A program made the translations under genes and the position numbers. DNA of 64,000 nt, from assembly GCA_964550375.1 (NCBI GenBank), contig CAZJYX010000018.1, positions 16,864-80,863 on the forward strand. Direction: 5' to 3'. The notes beneath the pieces were generated by a model. The model searched no databases, was not told where the DNA came from, and worked only from the letters and a program-made list of their open reading frames with translations. Shown in pieces: positions 44,350-56,019 of the stretch. The DNA comes from JAAYXS01 sp964550375. Its GTDB lineage: Bacteria > Planctomycetota > Phycisphaerae > UBA1845 > Fen-1342. The first letter of the stretch is position 1; each line of letters opens with the position of its first letter.

Positions 44350-45699
44350 ATGACGCTTTGGAGAGCCGCGGTGAATCCGTGGGTATCGGTGATTTCCATG
44401 GGACTGCTGGGCGCGCTGCTGGGCTGGTCGGCCCCGGCGTTCGCGGAGGATCAGTCGGGGTCGCAGACGGCGGCTGATCCGACGGTCATGCTTGAGGACC
44501 TCAGGCTGATGCTCAGGCCACTGACGAAGGACGAGTTGGTCAGTGAGGCGGATGCCTGGCTGGGGCTGGTGAAGGCCAAGGCGCTGGAGATCAGTGCCCA
44601 GGAAATCAGCGTCAGGCGCATGGCGCGACAGATGGAAGCGCCTGAGCAACCGTCCGACGCGGATGCCGCGGCGCGCCTGGCGCGCAGCAGGCAGGAGCTG
44701 CTGGAAGGAATCGTTAAGTTGCGTGAGGAGCGGACCGCGCTGGCGGATCGCTTGAACACGGTGCTCACGGCGCTGGAGGCCAAGGGCGGTGAGACGGAGT
44801 CATATCACAAGTACTTGGCGACGGTGGCCGGGCTTACGACTGACGTGGCCGCTTCCGACGCAGCGCAGTGGTGGACGACCGTGCGCGGCTGGCTGACCTC
44901 GAAGGAAGGCGGCATTCGCTGGGGCTGGAACATCTGCCAGTTCATCGCAACGATCATCGTGTTCTGGATCCTGGCACGCATTGCCAGCGCTGCCGCGGCG
45001 CGCGCCCTGACGATGGCCAGAAGCACGACGGACCTGATGCGGAGATTCGTGGCGTCGCTCGTGCGGCGGATCGTATTCTGGGGGGGCGTGCTCGTCGCGA
45101 TCACTTTCCTGGAAGTGCAGGTCGGGCCGCTGCTGGCGATTGTCGGCGCCGCCGGTTTCGTGGTGGCCTTCGCCTTGCAGGGGACGTTAAGCAACTTCGC
45201 CAGCGGGCTGATGATCCTGGCCCAGCGGCCGTTCGATGTCGGCGATGCCATCAACGTCGGCGGCGTGGTGGGCGTCGTGAAGGCGATGAGCCTGGTATCC
45301 ACGGAGATCAACACGCCGGACAACCAGCGCGTCGTCCTGCCGAACAACGCCATCTGGGGGAGCGTGATCACGAACATCACCGGCTTGCCGACGCGGCGCG
45401 TGGACCTGACATTCGGCATCGGCTACGGCGATGATGCGGATAAGGCGATGGCGATTCTGGAAGACCTCGTGCAGCAGCACGAGCTGGTGCTGGCCGACCC
45501 GGCCCCGGTCGTGAAGCTGCACGAGCTGGGTGACTCGTCCGTGAACCTGGTCTGTCGCCCGTGGACGAAGACGTCGGACTACTGGACGGTCTACTGGGAC
45601 ATCACGCGGCAGGCCAAGCAGCGCTTCGACGCCGCGGGCATCTCGATCCCGTTCCCGCAACGCGACGTGCACCTGTACCAGGAGACGCCCGCCCGCTGA
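44350..45699 (+). CDS. MscS family small-conductance mechanosensitive channel
   Basis: 449-residue membrane channel that releases solutes at high turgor. A signal peptide (residues 1 to about 32) and a helical, partly coiled-coil periplasmic domain (40-150) precede the MscS core. The pore helix and following beta domain read FVVAFALQGTLSNFASGLMI and LAQRPFDVGDAINVGGVVG. The C-terminal alpha/beta region (VDLTFGIGYGDDADKAM) is typical. E. coli MscS has 286 residues; the extra N-terminal domain places it among the larger MscS/YbiO-like proteins. It follows atpD but with a 231-base gap, so it is likely a separate unit. Confidence 0.92.
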   Translation: MTLWRAAVNPWVSVISMGLLGALLGWSAPAFAEDQSGSQTAADPTVMLEDLRLMLRPLTKDELVSEADAWLGLVKAKALEISAQEISVRRMARQMEAPEQPSDADAAARLARSRQELLEGIVKLREERTALADRLNTVLTALEAKGGETESYHKYLATVAGLTTDVAASDAAQWWTTVRGWLTSKEGGIRWGWNICQFIATIIVFWILARIASAAAARALTMARSTTDLMRRFVASLVRRIVFWGGVLVAITFLEVQVGPLLAIVGAAGFVVAFALQGTLSNFASGLMILAQRPFDVGDAINVGGVVGVVKAMSLVSTEINTPDNQRVVLPNNAIWGSVITNITGLPTRRVDLTFGIGYGDDADKAMAILEDLVQQHELVLADPAPVVKLHELGDSSVNLVCRPWTKTSDYWTVYWDITRQAKQRFDAAGISIPFPQRDVHLYQETPAR

Positions 45700-45782
45700 G
45701 CGGTGCGGACCAGCCGGAATGCCGCGCCCCGGCGCGCGTCAGGGCCCGCGATCGTGAGGTCGGACTGTCGCCAACACGGCGC

Positions 45783-47978
45783 TCAGCGCGACAGCACGGA
45801 TTTCCGCATGTTCTCGGCCTCCTCCAGGAAGCGCGCCGTGTAGCTGGCGTCCACACGCTGGCAGCATTGCGTCGCCAACTCGCACATGCGGCCGTACTCG
45901 GGGTCCGCGGTCAGCACCTGAAACTCCCCCGCCAGGATCACCAGGCGCAGCAGGTGCCGCAGTATCAGGCCCTCCTGCTTGATCAAGTCGCGGCTGCGCA
46001 CGAACTTGAAAAACTCGCACTCGAACTGGAACGCCCCGCCCGCGATCCACTTCGGCTGCACCGGCATCGGCTCGGGCGCCGCCAGTTGCGCCTCGTACAG
46101 CGTCGCCAGCATCTCCGGAAACGTCGGCGGCCGCTCCACCTCGTCCTCGTCCCACGGGTCGCGGTAGCGCCACGGCTTGCGCTCCGCGGCCGGCTCAGCC
46201 TCCGCCTCCGACGACAGCACGCCCATCTGTCGCAGGCGCGGCTCCAGGAACTCCGTCTGCAAAGGTCCCTTCGGTAAATCCTCCGGGATGCGCACCTTGC
46301 GTAGAATCGCCGGCGGCATCTGCAAAACCGACTCGAGCGCCAGCAGCTTCTCTTCGAAGTTGCCGTAATTGAGCTGCTCGGCCACGAACGCGCCGAACAG
46401 CGGATCCACGCTGCGGAAGTTCAGCAGCTTGTTGATGCTGGCGTCCAGCGTGACATGATCCCCGTCCGCCGAGCGCTTGAGATAACCCAGCCCCTGCAGG
46501 TTGTCCAACATGAAGTCCAGTTGCTTCTGGAACTTCTCGATTCGCTCGGGCGAATTGAAGCGCTTGGAGAGAAAATCGCGCACCTCGTGCAACGTGCCGG
46601 TGCGGGTCAGCAGAAAGATCAGCACCTGGTAGGGAATCATCGCCCGGCTCGACAGCCGGGCGGGACCGGCGGCAATCAACGTCTTGAACTGTCCCTCGCT
46701 CCAGTACTGCTCCGTCTTGCGGCGCGTGGGGCGCTTGCGCTCCAGGTCCTTGCGCATGCGCAGCAGGCCCGGGTCCTTGGTCTGGGCCGGAATCTGCTCG
46801 TACTTCTTGCGCCACTTGTTGATCTTGACGTCGTCGTCGTGCGCGACGGCGATTACGTAACCCTGCGTGTCGAATTGCGGCCGTCCGGCGCGGCCGAACA
46901 TCTGGTGCGCACTGCTGGCCGGAATGACCTTCTGCTCGCCGTGCGGCCCTTTCAGCAGCGAGGTCAGGACCACGGCCCGCGCCGGCAGATTGATCCCCGC
47001 GGCCAACGTCTCCGTGCAGCACACGAACGGCACCAGCTTCCGCTCGAACAGGTCCTCCACCACCTGCTTATGGCGCGGCAGCACGCCGGCATGGTGCACG
47101 CCCACGCCCCGCAGCAGCATCTGCTTGAGCTTCGGCCCCACACCCTCGGCCAGGTCGTCAGCGCGCTCCTTCAGCAACGCCTCGATCTGCTGCTTCTGCC
47201 CGCCGGTAACCAGCGGCAGCCCCTTGAGCTTCTCCGCCAGCTCCCAGCACTCGTCGCGGTTGAACGCGAATACCAGCGCCGGCGTGCGATTCTCCTCGTC
47301 ATTGGACGACACCATCTGCACCAGGTGCTCGGTGAGCAGCTTGTCCTCCACCCACTGGTACTCCAGCGGCACCCGCCGCTCATCCGTCAGCACCACGTCC
47401 AGCTTGCGCCCGTGCTGCTTGTCCAGCCAGTAGGCGAAGTCGTGCGGATTCCCCACGGTCGCCGACAACAAGAGCACGCGCACGTGCCGGGGCAACAGCA
47501 CCAACGACAGCTCCCACACCACGCCGCGCTCGAAGTCGTTGAAACTGTGGAACTCGTCCATGACGACGGCGCTGAGCGTCGAGAGGTCGGCGACCTGCGG
47601 ATCGTCGGCGATCAGGTGGTTGAGCAGAATCTCGGCTACGACGACGCGGATTCGCGCCTCGGGGTTGATCCGCCGATTGCCGGTGATAAGTCCGATATCA
47701 TCGCGGGCGAAGCCCCACTTCTCCGCTAAGTCCTGCAAATCGCGAAACTTCTGGTCCGTCAGCGCGATAAGCGGAGTGGTGTAGTACAGCCGCTGACCGG
47801 TGTGCAGAGCCTCGAAGACGGCCGCCTCGGCAATCAGCGTCTTGCCCATGCCGGTCGGGGCCGCGATCAGCACGCCGGCTTCCGTCGCAAACCAGGCCAG
47901 CAGGGCCTCTTCCTGGAAGGCGTAGAGCTCAAAGGGAATCGTTTCGAGGAACTTCTCGCAGACCTGATCGCGGTTCAT
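45783..47978 (-). CDS. Ski2-like DEAD/DEAH-box helicase
   Basis: 731-residue ATP-dependent helicase. Motif I is APTGMGKT, motif II is MDEFHSF (DEFH rather than DEVH), motif III is LLLSATVGN, and motifs V-VI are seen in TLAAGINLPARAVV and QMFGRAGRP. The second RecA domain has the HHAGVLPRHK stretch typical of Ski2/Mtr4-type proteins. The C-terminal 280 residues are helical and unassigned, likely a winged-helix and ratchet part. The gene converges on mscS and stands alone; a role in RNA or DNA unwinding is expected, but the substrate is not known. Confidence 0.92.
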   Translation of the reverse strand: MNRDQVCEKFLETIPFELYAFQEEALLAWFATEAGVLIAAPTGMGKTLIAEAAVFEALHTGQRLYYTTPLIALTDQKFRDLQDLAEKWGFARDDIGLITGNRRINPEARIRVVVAEILLNHLIADDPQVADLSTLSAVVMDEFHSFNDFERGVVWELSLVLLPRHVRVLLLSATVGNPHDFAYWLDKQHGRKLDVVLTDERRVPLEYQWVEDKLLTEHLVQMVSSNDEENRTPALVFAFNRDECWELAEKLKGLPLVTGGQKQQIEALLKERADDLAEGVGPKLKQMLLRGVGVHHAGVLPRHKQVVEDLFERKLVPFVCCTETLAAGINLPARAVVLTSLLKGPHGEQKVIPASSAHQMFGRAGRPQFDTQGYVIAVAHDDDVKINKWRKKYEQIPAQTKDPGLLRMRKDLERKRPTRRKTEQYWSEGQFKTLIAAGPARLSSRAMIPYQVLIFLLTRTGTLHEVRDFLSKRFNSPERIEKFQKQLDFMLDNLQGLGYLKRSADGDHVTLDASINKLLNFRSVDPLFGAFVAEQLNYGNFEEKLLALESVLQMPPAILRKVRIPEDLPKGPLQTEFLEPRLRQMGVLSSEAEAEPAAERKPWRYRDPWDEDEVERPPTFPEMLATLYEAQLAAPEPMPVQPKWIAGGAFQFECEFFKFVRSRDLIKQEGLILRHLLRLVILAGEFQVLTADPEYGRMCELATQCCQRVDASYTARFLEEAENMRKSVLSR

Positions 47979-48037
47979 GCTCGCAGCTTAGTCGATCAGG
48001 TCGCCAAAATCCCCCCGCGGACGGGTCGGTGAGCGGC

Positions 48038-48223
48038 TCAGGCTCGCACGTCGATGCTCGCGCCCAGCCCCGCCTCCACCACCTGCTCGGCCACCTCCAT
48101 GGCCGCATCGAGCAGCCCCAGCGCCACGGTCTGCTGGTCGTTGGCCACCTGCAACGCGCGCGTGGCGACTGCGACCCCCACCCCCGCCACCTGACTTCCC
48201 GCTGCTGCTGCAACGCCGTCCAT
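48038..48223 (-). CDS. Small YjfB-like putative motility protein
   Basis: 61 residues: an alanine-rich helical protein that ends in GLGASIDVRA. The length, the start MDGVAAAAG, the central helix (TRALQVANDQQTVALGLLDA) and the conserved-looking C-terminus HLG/N-I/V-D-V-R-A type ending all match the YjfB family (PF14070), annotated as putative motility protein. GAGG stands about 6 bases before the ATG at 48223. It sits between the helicase and the PIG-L gene with no motility neighbours, but motAB occurs in the same window. The match is made by eye only. Confidence 0.6.
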   Translation of the reverse strand: MDGVAAAAGSQVAGVGVAVATRALQVANDQQTVALGLLDAAMEVAEQVVEAGLGASIDVRA

Positions 48224-48412
48224 TCGGCACCTCATGCCCCCGGCCTATCAGCACTATCGAATTCCCGGCGGGGGCGGTGAAGCGAAACCGGCAGCAGTTC
48301 GGCGGCCGGGCCTGATGGTCCCAGAATAGCCGCGCCCACGACACGCCCAGCGCGTCTATGATATGTGACGCACGCGCGGGCCAGTAGCCGGCCGCGCGTC
48401 AGGAGACCGTCC

Positions 48413-49168
48413 GTGTCTGATACACCGCTCGATATCATCTTCGCCATGCCGCACCCTGACGACGTCGAGATCACCTGCGGCGGGACCATCGCCAAGCTGG
48501 GGAAGCTCGGCTACCGGGTGGGCGTGGTACACATGACGAACGGAGAGCCCACGCCGCGCGGCACGCCAGAAGCTCGTGCCCAGGAGTTGGCGGAGGCGGC
48601 CCGCATCCTGGGCGTCACGCACGTCGAGACGCTCAAGCTCCCCAACCGCGAGCTGATGGACAGCCCTGCGGCCCGTTATGCCGTCGCGACGGCCTTCCGC
48701 CGCCACCGGCCGAAGATCGTGGTTGGCATGGCCGGGCGCACGCCGGCGGCCTCGCCCGATCACTACCAGGCACAGCTCATTCTGGAAGGGGCGCGCTTCT
48801 ACTCGCAGCTCACCAAGTGGGATGAGCGCTTCGACGGCACAGCGCCGCACCGCATCGATTGGCTATGGTATCGGCCGGTGCACATCGCGGCCCAGGCGGA
48901 CAGTTGGCCGGCGACGTTCGTCGTGGACATCAGCGACGTGTACACGCAGAAGATTGCGGCAATCTCGGCCTACCGCTCGCAGTTCGATGAGCGGCGGCTG
49001 GCGCGCCTGCTGCACCGCATCCGCGCGTTCGACGCCAGCGAGGGCGGGCGTGGCGGGTTTGAATATGGCGAGCTGTTCGCCCTGCCCCATCCCGTGCCGC
49101 TGCCCGATCCAGTCGCGCACTTCGCGAACCTGGGCCCACCCCACGGTCCCCCACCCGGGGCACGCTAA
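48413..49168 (+). CDS. PIG-L/LmbE-family N-acetylglucosaminyl deacetylase (BshB1-like)
   Basis: 251-residue metal-dependent deacetylase. The zinc motif is MPHPDDVEITCGG (His/Asp/Asp), followed by a GEPTPRGTPEARAQELAEAA helix and a C-terminal His motif in PDHYQAQLILEGARF. BshB1 of bacillithiol biosynthesis and other GlcNAc-deacetylases share this layout, so an activity on a GlcNAc-type substrate is likely, while the exact pathway is open. The start is GTG 48413 with AGGAG 8 bases upstream; the upstream ATG at 48365 would add 16 residues. The C-terminus is Pro-rich. Confidence 0.9.
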   Translation: MSDTPLDIIFAMPHPDDVEITCGGTIAKLGKLGYRVGVVHMTNGEPTPRGTPEARAQELAEAARILGVTHVETLKLPNRELMDSPAARYAVATAFRRHRPKIVVGMAGRTPAASPDHYQAQLILEGARFYSQLTKWDERFDGTAPHRIDWLWYRPVHIAAQADSWPATFVVDISDVYTQKIAAISAYRSQFDERRLARLLHRIRAFDASEGGRGGFEYGELFALPHPVPLPDPVAHFANLGPPHGPPPGAR

Positions 49169-49613
49169 CGGCCCGCATCGGTTATCCGCAGTGGGAGTGC
49201 GGCTTGGCACGTCATCGGCGATCAACGTCGACCACGGGGGGGCGACGCTTTTGCGCACGCTCCGGGTTTGTCAAGCTGGCTGCGACGGGGCGTCGGAAAT
49301 CCGCCCGGTTCCTGAATCGAGTGCTCCGACTAGCCACCCCCAGGGCTGTCACGACAAGGCAGGTGGCGTGTTAGATTGCACGCCCCTCTTCTGGTGGAAT
49401 GCGCTGGCCGGCGCGGCATTCGGCGAGCAGCGCTCCGTTCGCGCTAGTGGGTCGCTGTTGGGACCAATCGCACGTGGCACGGGACGGTCAGCTTATCCGG
49501 CGCGGTTAGACGCTGGGGCCGACGGGTTCTGCAAGGCGGCCCGGGCACTGCGTGAGCGTTTGATATGTGGGGTCAGAGTGGGGTGGTTTGGACGGTAGAC
49601 GAGAGGGCGCATG
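49169..49613. other. Intergenic stretch without a gene
   Basis: About 445 bases between the deacetylase and the 3' end of the proposed RNA. Frames are open in places but their codon use and composition look like chance. I see no promoter, repeat or RNA here that I can support. Confidence 0.5.
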
Positions 49614-49697
49614 AAAAAGGCGACGGTGAAGTCTTTGGACTCGCGGGCCCTTCAGAGTATTCGGTTCCGCCGACTACCGGGCGACGTCGCCGTCGCC
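49614..49697 (-). terminator. Terminator-like 3' stem of the candidate RNA
   Basis: On the minus strand GGCGACGG (49697-49690) pairs with CCGTCGCC (49626-49619), which is followed at once by five T (49618-49614). The enclosed 63 bases hold a smaller stem GAGTC-CAAA-GACTT. The layout fits a terminal helix with intrinsic termination, although the loop is larger than in a simple terminator. Confidence 0.45.
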
Positions 49698-50663
49698 GGT
49701 GGCCCTCACGGAGTTGGCTGCTCGTTCAGAGTTTCAGTCCCGACGAAGTAGCACCGGTATTGGTTCGGTGCTCCCACTATGCCGTTGGCCGTTTCCTCGG
49801 CTGTGTGGTTTTTCCTCGCCGGGATCGCCGGTGACAGTTAAGCCGCCGTGCGCTCCTCTCTTCGAGCTTTGGCTCTCCGCCTGAGAACATCTCAGCGGAC
49901 CCTAGCGGGCCGGCCGCAGCCAGCCTGCTCCTCTCATGGGCTTTCGCTCCCTTCAGCACTCGAGGGATCGGAGATCCACTAGTCGCGGGCTTGCCGCACC
50001 CGCTACGTTCCGCCCTCAGGGTTTGGCTACCCTCTCGGCGGCTTACTCCCTCCGAGCCCGGGCCGGTTCTGTTTCGCACCGGCGGCGCTCATGGGATTCA
50101 CCCTTCGGAGCCTTCCCCTCCCGCAAGGTATCCAGCGTGTCGCCACGCGGATGGACCCACGTACCGTTTCTCCCGCCGTTGCTACCGCCGCCGAAGCGAC
50201 GGGCCGGCCCGGCGGGCCGCGGTTTCTGGGCTTTAACCCTTGCGAGAGTCCCTGGCAGCCGGCGCCGGATTAGGGCACCAACTACTGGTTGCTCCCATGG
50301 GTTTCGCCCTTTCAGGGTACTGGCGACAGAAGCCTTGGCGAGCCTTCGCCCGCGCTCCTCTCACGTGCTTTTGCGGCGAGCCATAATAGTACGCCGACGG
50401 CACCTCAGAGTATCAATCGGCCTCTGCCGCGTCAGAACCGTCGGCCGTGACGAGCACGACACTTGGAACTGACGACCCTCATAGGGTTCTCGTACCGGTC
50501 CGGTCCCAATACATTTGGGCGGGGTGTATCCGCGCTATGGGTTCACGTCACGCCGCGTCGTGCATTACTGCCGCCTGACCGGCGATCTTTGGACACACTG
50601 CCCCGTCCTGCCGGAGCTGACGGGATCGGACTTGGGTACCGAGTCCGCGACTTCAACGTCGCA
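49614..50663 (-). ncRNA. Candidate large structured non-coding RNA (about 1.05 kb)
   Basis: The segment has no convincing protein gene but is full of perfect local inverted repeats: 50647-50662 (GCGAC/GTCGC), 50628-50646 (GGACT/AGTCC), 50602-50624 (CCCGTC/GACGGG), 50296-50315, 50090-50110, 50063-50082 (CCGGT/ACCGG), 50018-50033 (AGGGT/ACCCT), 49985-50003 (GCGGG/CCCGC), 49965-49977 (GGATC/GATCC), 49935-49955 and 49864-49875 (GAGC/GCTC). The orientation is minus: two of three repeated hairpins have GAAA loops on that strand, a promoter at 50670-50698 would start transcription at about 50663 directly before the first hairpin, and a stem followed by T5 marks the end at 49614. It lacks a group II domain V motif, a tRNA-like end, RNase P signatures and any RT gene. 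The class is unknown to me; it could match a known large RNA family that I cannot check. Confidence 0.6.
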
Positions 50664-50669
50664 AAGGTA

Positions 50670-50698
50670 AGAATAGCCTATGTTCAGGCGCAAGTCAA
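50670..50698 (-). promoter_or_regulatory. Sigma70-type promoter for the candidate RNA
   Basis: On the minus strand TTGACT (50698-50693) is separated by 17 bases from TATTCT (50675-50670); these match the TTGACA/TATAAT consensus at 5 of 6 and 4 of 6 positions with ideal spacing. The predicted start, 6-8 bases on, falls at about 50663, one base before the first hairpin. The surrounding 250 bases are more AT-rich than the rest of the window. Confidence 0.6.
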
Positions 50699-50972
50699 AG
50701 TTAAATGCGGCGGTCTGATTTGCTAACACCCTGTCAATAACAAGTTACGAACGGATGGGTAGCCGTAAGTATCAGATTGGCTGAGACTACGCCGATTCGG
50801 GTCGCATACAACCACAACGTATGAAACTGCGTTAATTCACATGCTATCCACATCTTGTGCACTGACAGATGCGGGGCCGCTTCGGGCGCTAACTACACGT
50901 ACCGTCCGGTTTCGTTCCGGCGCGTAAGCTGAGCGCAGGAGTTCGTGCGCCCGCGTGGCGTAAGCGCCCTTG

Positions 50973-53936
<2,964 letters not shown>

Positions 53937-54324
53937 GGTCTGCGTCCTTGCTTAAGCTGCCGCTGCGTGTTCCGGGATCAGGCCACTCGCCGCACGTCGC
54001 ACGTCGCACACCGCGCGATGCGCTCGGCCACGCCAATTCCGTCATGATAGGCCAATGCGAACGGGTGGCCAGTGCACGCGGCGGGGAATTCGCGCGGACG
54101 AGCTGGCCGGGCGAAGGCCGGGCCGGCGCGGTGGCGAGGCTGGCGCGCGTTCCCAAGGTGGTGCCCCGCGGTGATGGCGGCCACCGAAACCGCTCCCGGG
54201 CCCGGCGTCCTATAGAAACTGACTTCAGCGCGGGCTGGCCGCGTTCGCGTCGTCGCGCCGGGCTTTGTTTCGTATGCTTCAGGTCTGGGAGGACGGCTAC
54301 GGCCGAGCCGAGCGAGGAGGCGGT
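53937..54324. other. Intergenic stretch upstream of ppdK
   Basis: 388 bases between ppdK and a divergent small gene. It contains a short tandem of the unit CGCACGT near 53993-54010 (CGCACGTCGCACGTCGCAC). No gene or well-formed promoter can be supported, although both flanking genes should start from here. Confidence 0.45.
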
Positions 54325-54549
54325 ATGGAAGCGCGCGAGAAGAAGTGGCTGGCGCGGGAGGTGGCCGAGCTGATCCAGCGCCTGCCCGACAGAGATGCCC
54401 GGCGAATGCGCAAGGCGCTGGCGACAACCGACGGCGCGCAGCAACTGATAGATCTGCTGGCGGCGCTGTACCGCCTGCCGGTCGAGGAGCGCTACACCGT
54501 GCTGAGCCGGCTCGAGCAGTTCACCCAGTTTCGGCGCTCCTCCCGCTAG
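54325..54549 (+). CDS. Small helical protein of unknown function
   Basis: 74 residues, highly charged and helical (MEAREKKWLAREVAELIQRL, then LIDLLAALYRLPVEERYTVL). No family recognised. The ATG at 54325 has a strong GAGGAGG about 5 bases upstream, which supports translation. The gene ends 52 bases before a phosphatase fragment on the same strand, so it may have been a partner or regulator of that once intact gene (inference). Confidence 0.55.
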   Translation: MEAREKKWLAREVAELIQRLPDRDARRMRKALATTDGAQQLIDLLAALYRLPVEERYTVLSRLEQFTQFRRSSR

Positions 54550-54601
54550 CGGTGCCGGGACGGCAGCGTGGCCGTGCGGACGCGCGACTAGCTGGGGGGA
54601 G

Positions 54602-54844
54602 TTGGGGGATACGTTCAATGCAAGGCTGCTGCAACTGCGCGACCGCATCTGTATCAAGCGGTCCCTGGCGGTTGCCAAGGAGGTGCGGCGGCCCCTTCTG
54701 CCGCAGCGGTTGCCGGAGATTCCGGGCCTCGAGGTTGCGGGCGGCAACCTGTATTGCGATGGGACGGGCGGCGATTACCACGACTTCCTGGGGCTGGCGA
54801 CAGTGGACGGACACACGCTGGTCGTGGTGAAGGTGCAGCCCTAG
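54602..54844 (+). pseudogene. N-terminal fragment of a SpoIIE/RsbU-type PP2C phosphatase
   Basis: 80 codons that read RLPEIPGLEVAGGNLYCDGT followed by GGDYHDFLGLATVDGHTLVV, the start of a SpoIIE-type PP2C phosphatase domain (usual text: LLP...IPGLEVA...Y..GGDYYDFL). In intact proteins this continues into a GDVSGHG motif and about 150 more residues; here a stop follows after VKVQP. The helix before it (LQLRDRICIKRSLAVAKEVR) is also typical of RsbU-like proteins. No continuation was found in the next 280 bases in any frame, so I call it a truncated remnant. Confidence 0.65.
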
Positions 54845-55131
54845 GCGATGCGCGTGAGCTGCTGAGCGTTCAGGCCGGCGACATTTATCAGACACCGAAT
54901 ACCGGGGCGTTGCCGAGTCGCAAGTTTCCCTTGACCCGGCCACCCGCGCGGGGGAAGAATCGATGAGCGGAGGGCGTGTGACGCCGTCCTGGGGAAAGGA
55001 GCGCTGCACCAAGTCTGTATGTGCTCCAAGCCGGCCATGCGGGCCGCCGCGCGCATCTTCCTGAGCGCTGCGGCAGACGTGGCTTCCGGCGGCGACGCGC
55101 CTGATGTGGGAGAACGGACGAGGGTGCTGGC

Positions 55132-56019
55132 ATGTTGACCGAGAACATTCTGGATCTGATCGGCAATACGCCGTTGCTCAAGCTGAACGGCGAACGAATC
55201 TTCGCCAAGGCCGAGTTCCTGAACCCCGGCGGCAGCGTGAAGGACCGCGTGGCCCGGTCGATGCTCGAGGGGGCGGAGCGCGACGGTCGGCTCAAGCCGG
55301 ATTCGATCATCGTTGAGCCCACTTCGGGCAACACGGGCATCGGCCTGGCGCTCGTGGGCCGGCTCAAGGGCTATCGCGTGCGCATCGTGATGCCGGAGGG
55401 CATGAGCGTCGAGCGCAAGAAGCTGATCCGCGCCCTGGGGGCCGAGCTGATTCTTACGCCCGACAAGCGCGGTATCGCCGGGGCTGTTGAGCGGGCCACC
55501 GAGATTACGGCGAGCGATCCGCGCGTCTTCATGCCGCAGCAGTTTGAGAACCCGGACAACCCGCGCGTGCACTACGAGGAGACGGCCCGCGAGCTGTGGC
55601 GTCAGACCACCGGTGAGGTGGACTGCTTCGTGGCCGGGGTGGGCAGCGGCGGCACGCTCCAGGGTGTGGGGAAGTTCCTGAAGGAGCGGCAGCCGCGCGT
55701 GCGCATCGTCGCGGTCGAGCCCAAGAATGCTGCCGCCCTGCTCGGTCACGAGCCCGGCCTGCACCAGATTCAGGGCATCGGCGACGGCTTCATACCGGCC
55801 GTGCTGGATGTCTCTCTGGTTGACGAGGTCATCGAGGTCACCGACGAGGACGCCATCGAGACGACCCGGCAACTGGGGGCGAACCTGGGTCTCCTGGTCG
55901 GCATATCCTCCGGCGCCAACGTCTGGGCGGCACGCCAGTTGGCCCGGAGAATCAGCGGCAACATCGCCACCGTGCTGCCCGATCGGGCCGAGCGTTACTT
56001 CAGCACGGCCCTGCTGTAG
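55132..56019 (+). CDS. cysK: Cysteine synthase (O-acetylserine sulfhydrylase)
   Basis: PLP-dependent enzyme that makes cysteine from O-acetylserine and sulfide; 295 residues, slightly shorter than the usual 310-320. The PLP lysine is in NPGGSVKDRVA (Lys42), the substrate-binding loop is TSGNTGIGLA, and the phosphate-binding loop is GVGSGGTL. A family PLP-serine motif lies in GISSGANVWAA. It could equally be a close homologue such as cystathionine beta-synthase-like enzyme, but the lack of extra domains favours CysK. It stands alone in front of rmuC. Confidence 0.94.
   Translation: MLTENILDLIGNTPLLKLNGERIFAKAEFLNPGGSVKDRVARSMLEGAERDGRLKPDSIIVEPTSGNTGIGLALVGRLKGYRVRIVMPEGMSVERKKLIRALGAELILTPDKRGIAGAVERATEITASDPRVFMPQQFENPDNPRVHYEETARELWRQTTGEVDCFVAGVGSGGTLQGVGKFLKERQPRVRIVAVEPKNAAALLGHEPGLHQIQGIGDGFIPAVLDVSLVDEVIEVTDEDAIETTRQLGANLGLLVGISSGANVWAARQLARRISGNIATVLPDRAERYFSTALL

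Noticed and set aside
42838..44649. Long antisense frame (603 codons) across atpD and the mscS start.
   Set aside because: Shadow of atpD in GC-rich DNA; atpD on the other strand is unambiguous.
49936..50472. Open frame of 178 codons on the plus strand across the candidate RNA.
   Set aside because: The translation is Arg/Ser/Pro-rich with no domain, starts without an SD, and its openness is explained by the GC-rich structured RNA on the other strand.
49614..50663. Interpretation of the gene-free segment as a group II intron.
   Set aside because: No reverse transcriptase, no GTGYG-type 5' end and no recognisable domain V hairpin (AGC...GAAA...) near the 3' end were seen.
49614..50663. Interpretation of the same segment as a ribosomal RNA piece, RNase P RNA or tmRNA.
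   Set aside because: None of their conserved stretches was found: no rRNA core motifs, no RNase P GAGGAAAGTCC-type motif and no tRNA-like TTCGA end.
50732..50737. A perfect TTGACA box on the minus strand upstream of the candidate RNA.
   Set aside because: No -10-like hexamer occurs 16-18 bases downstream; the TTGACT/TATTCT pair at 50670-50698 is the better promoter.
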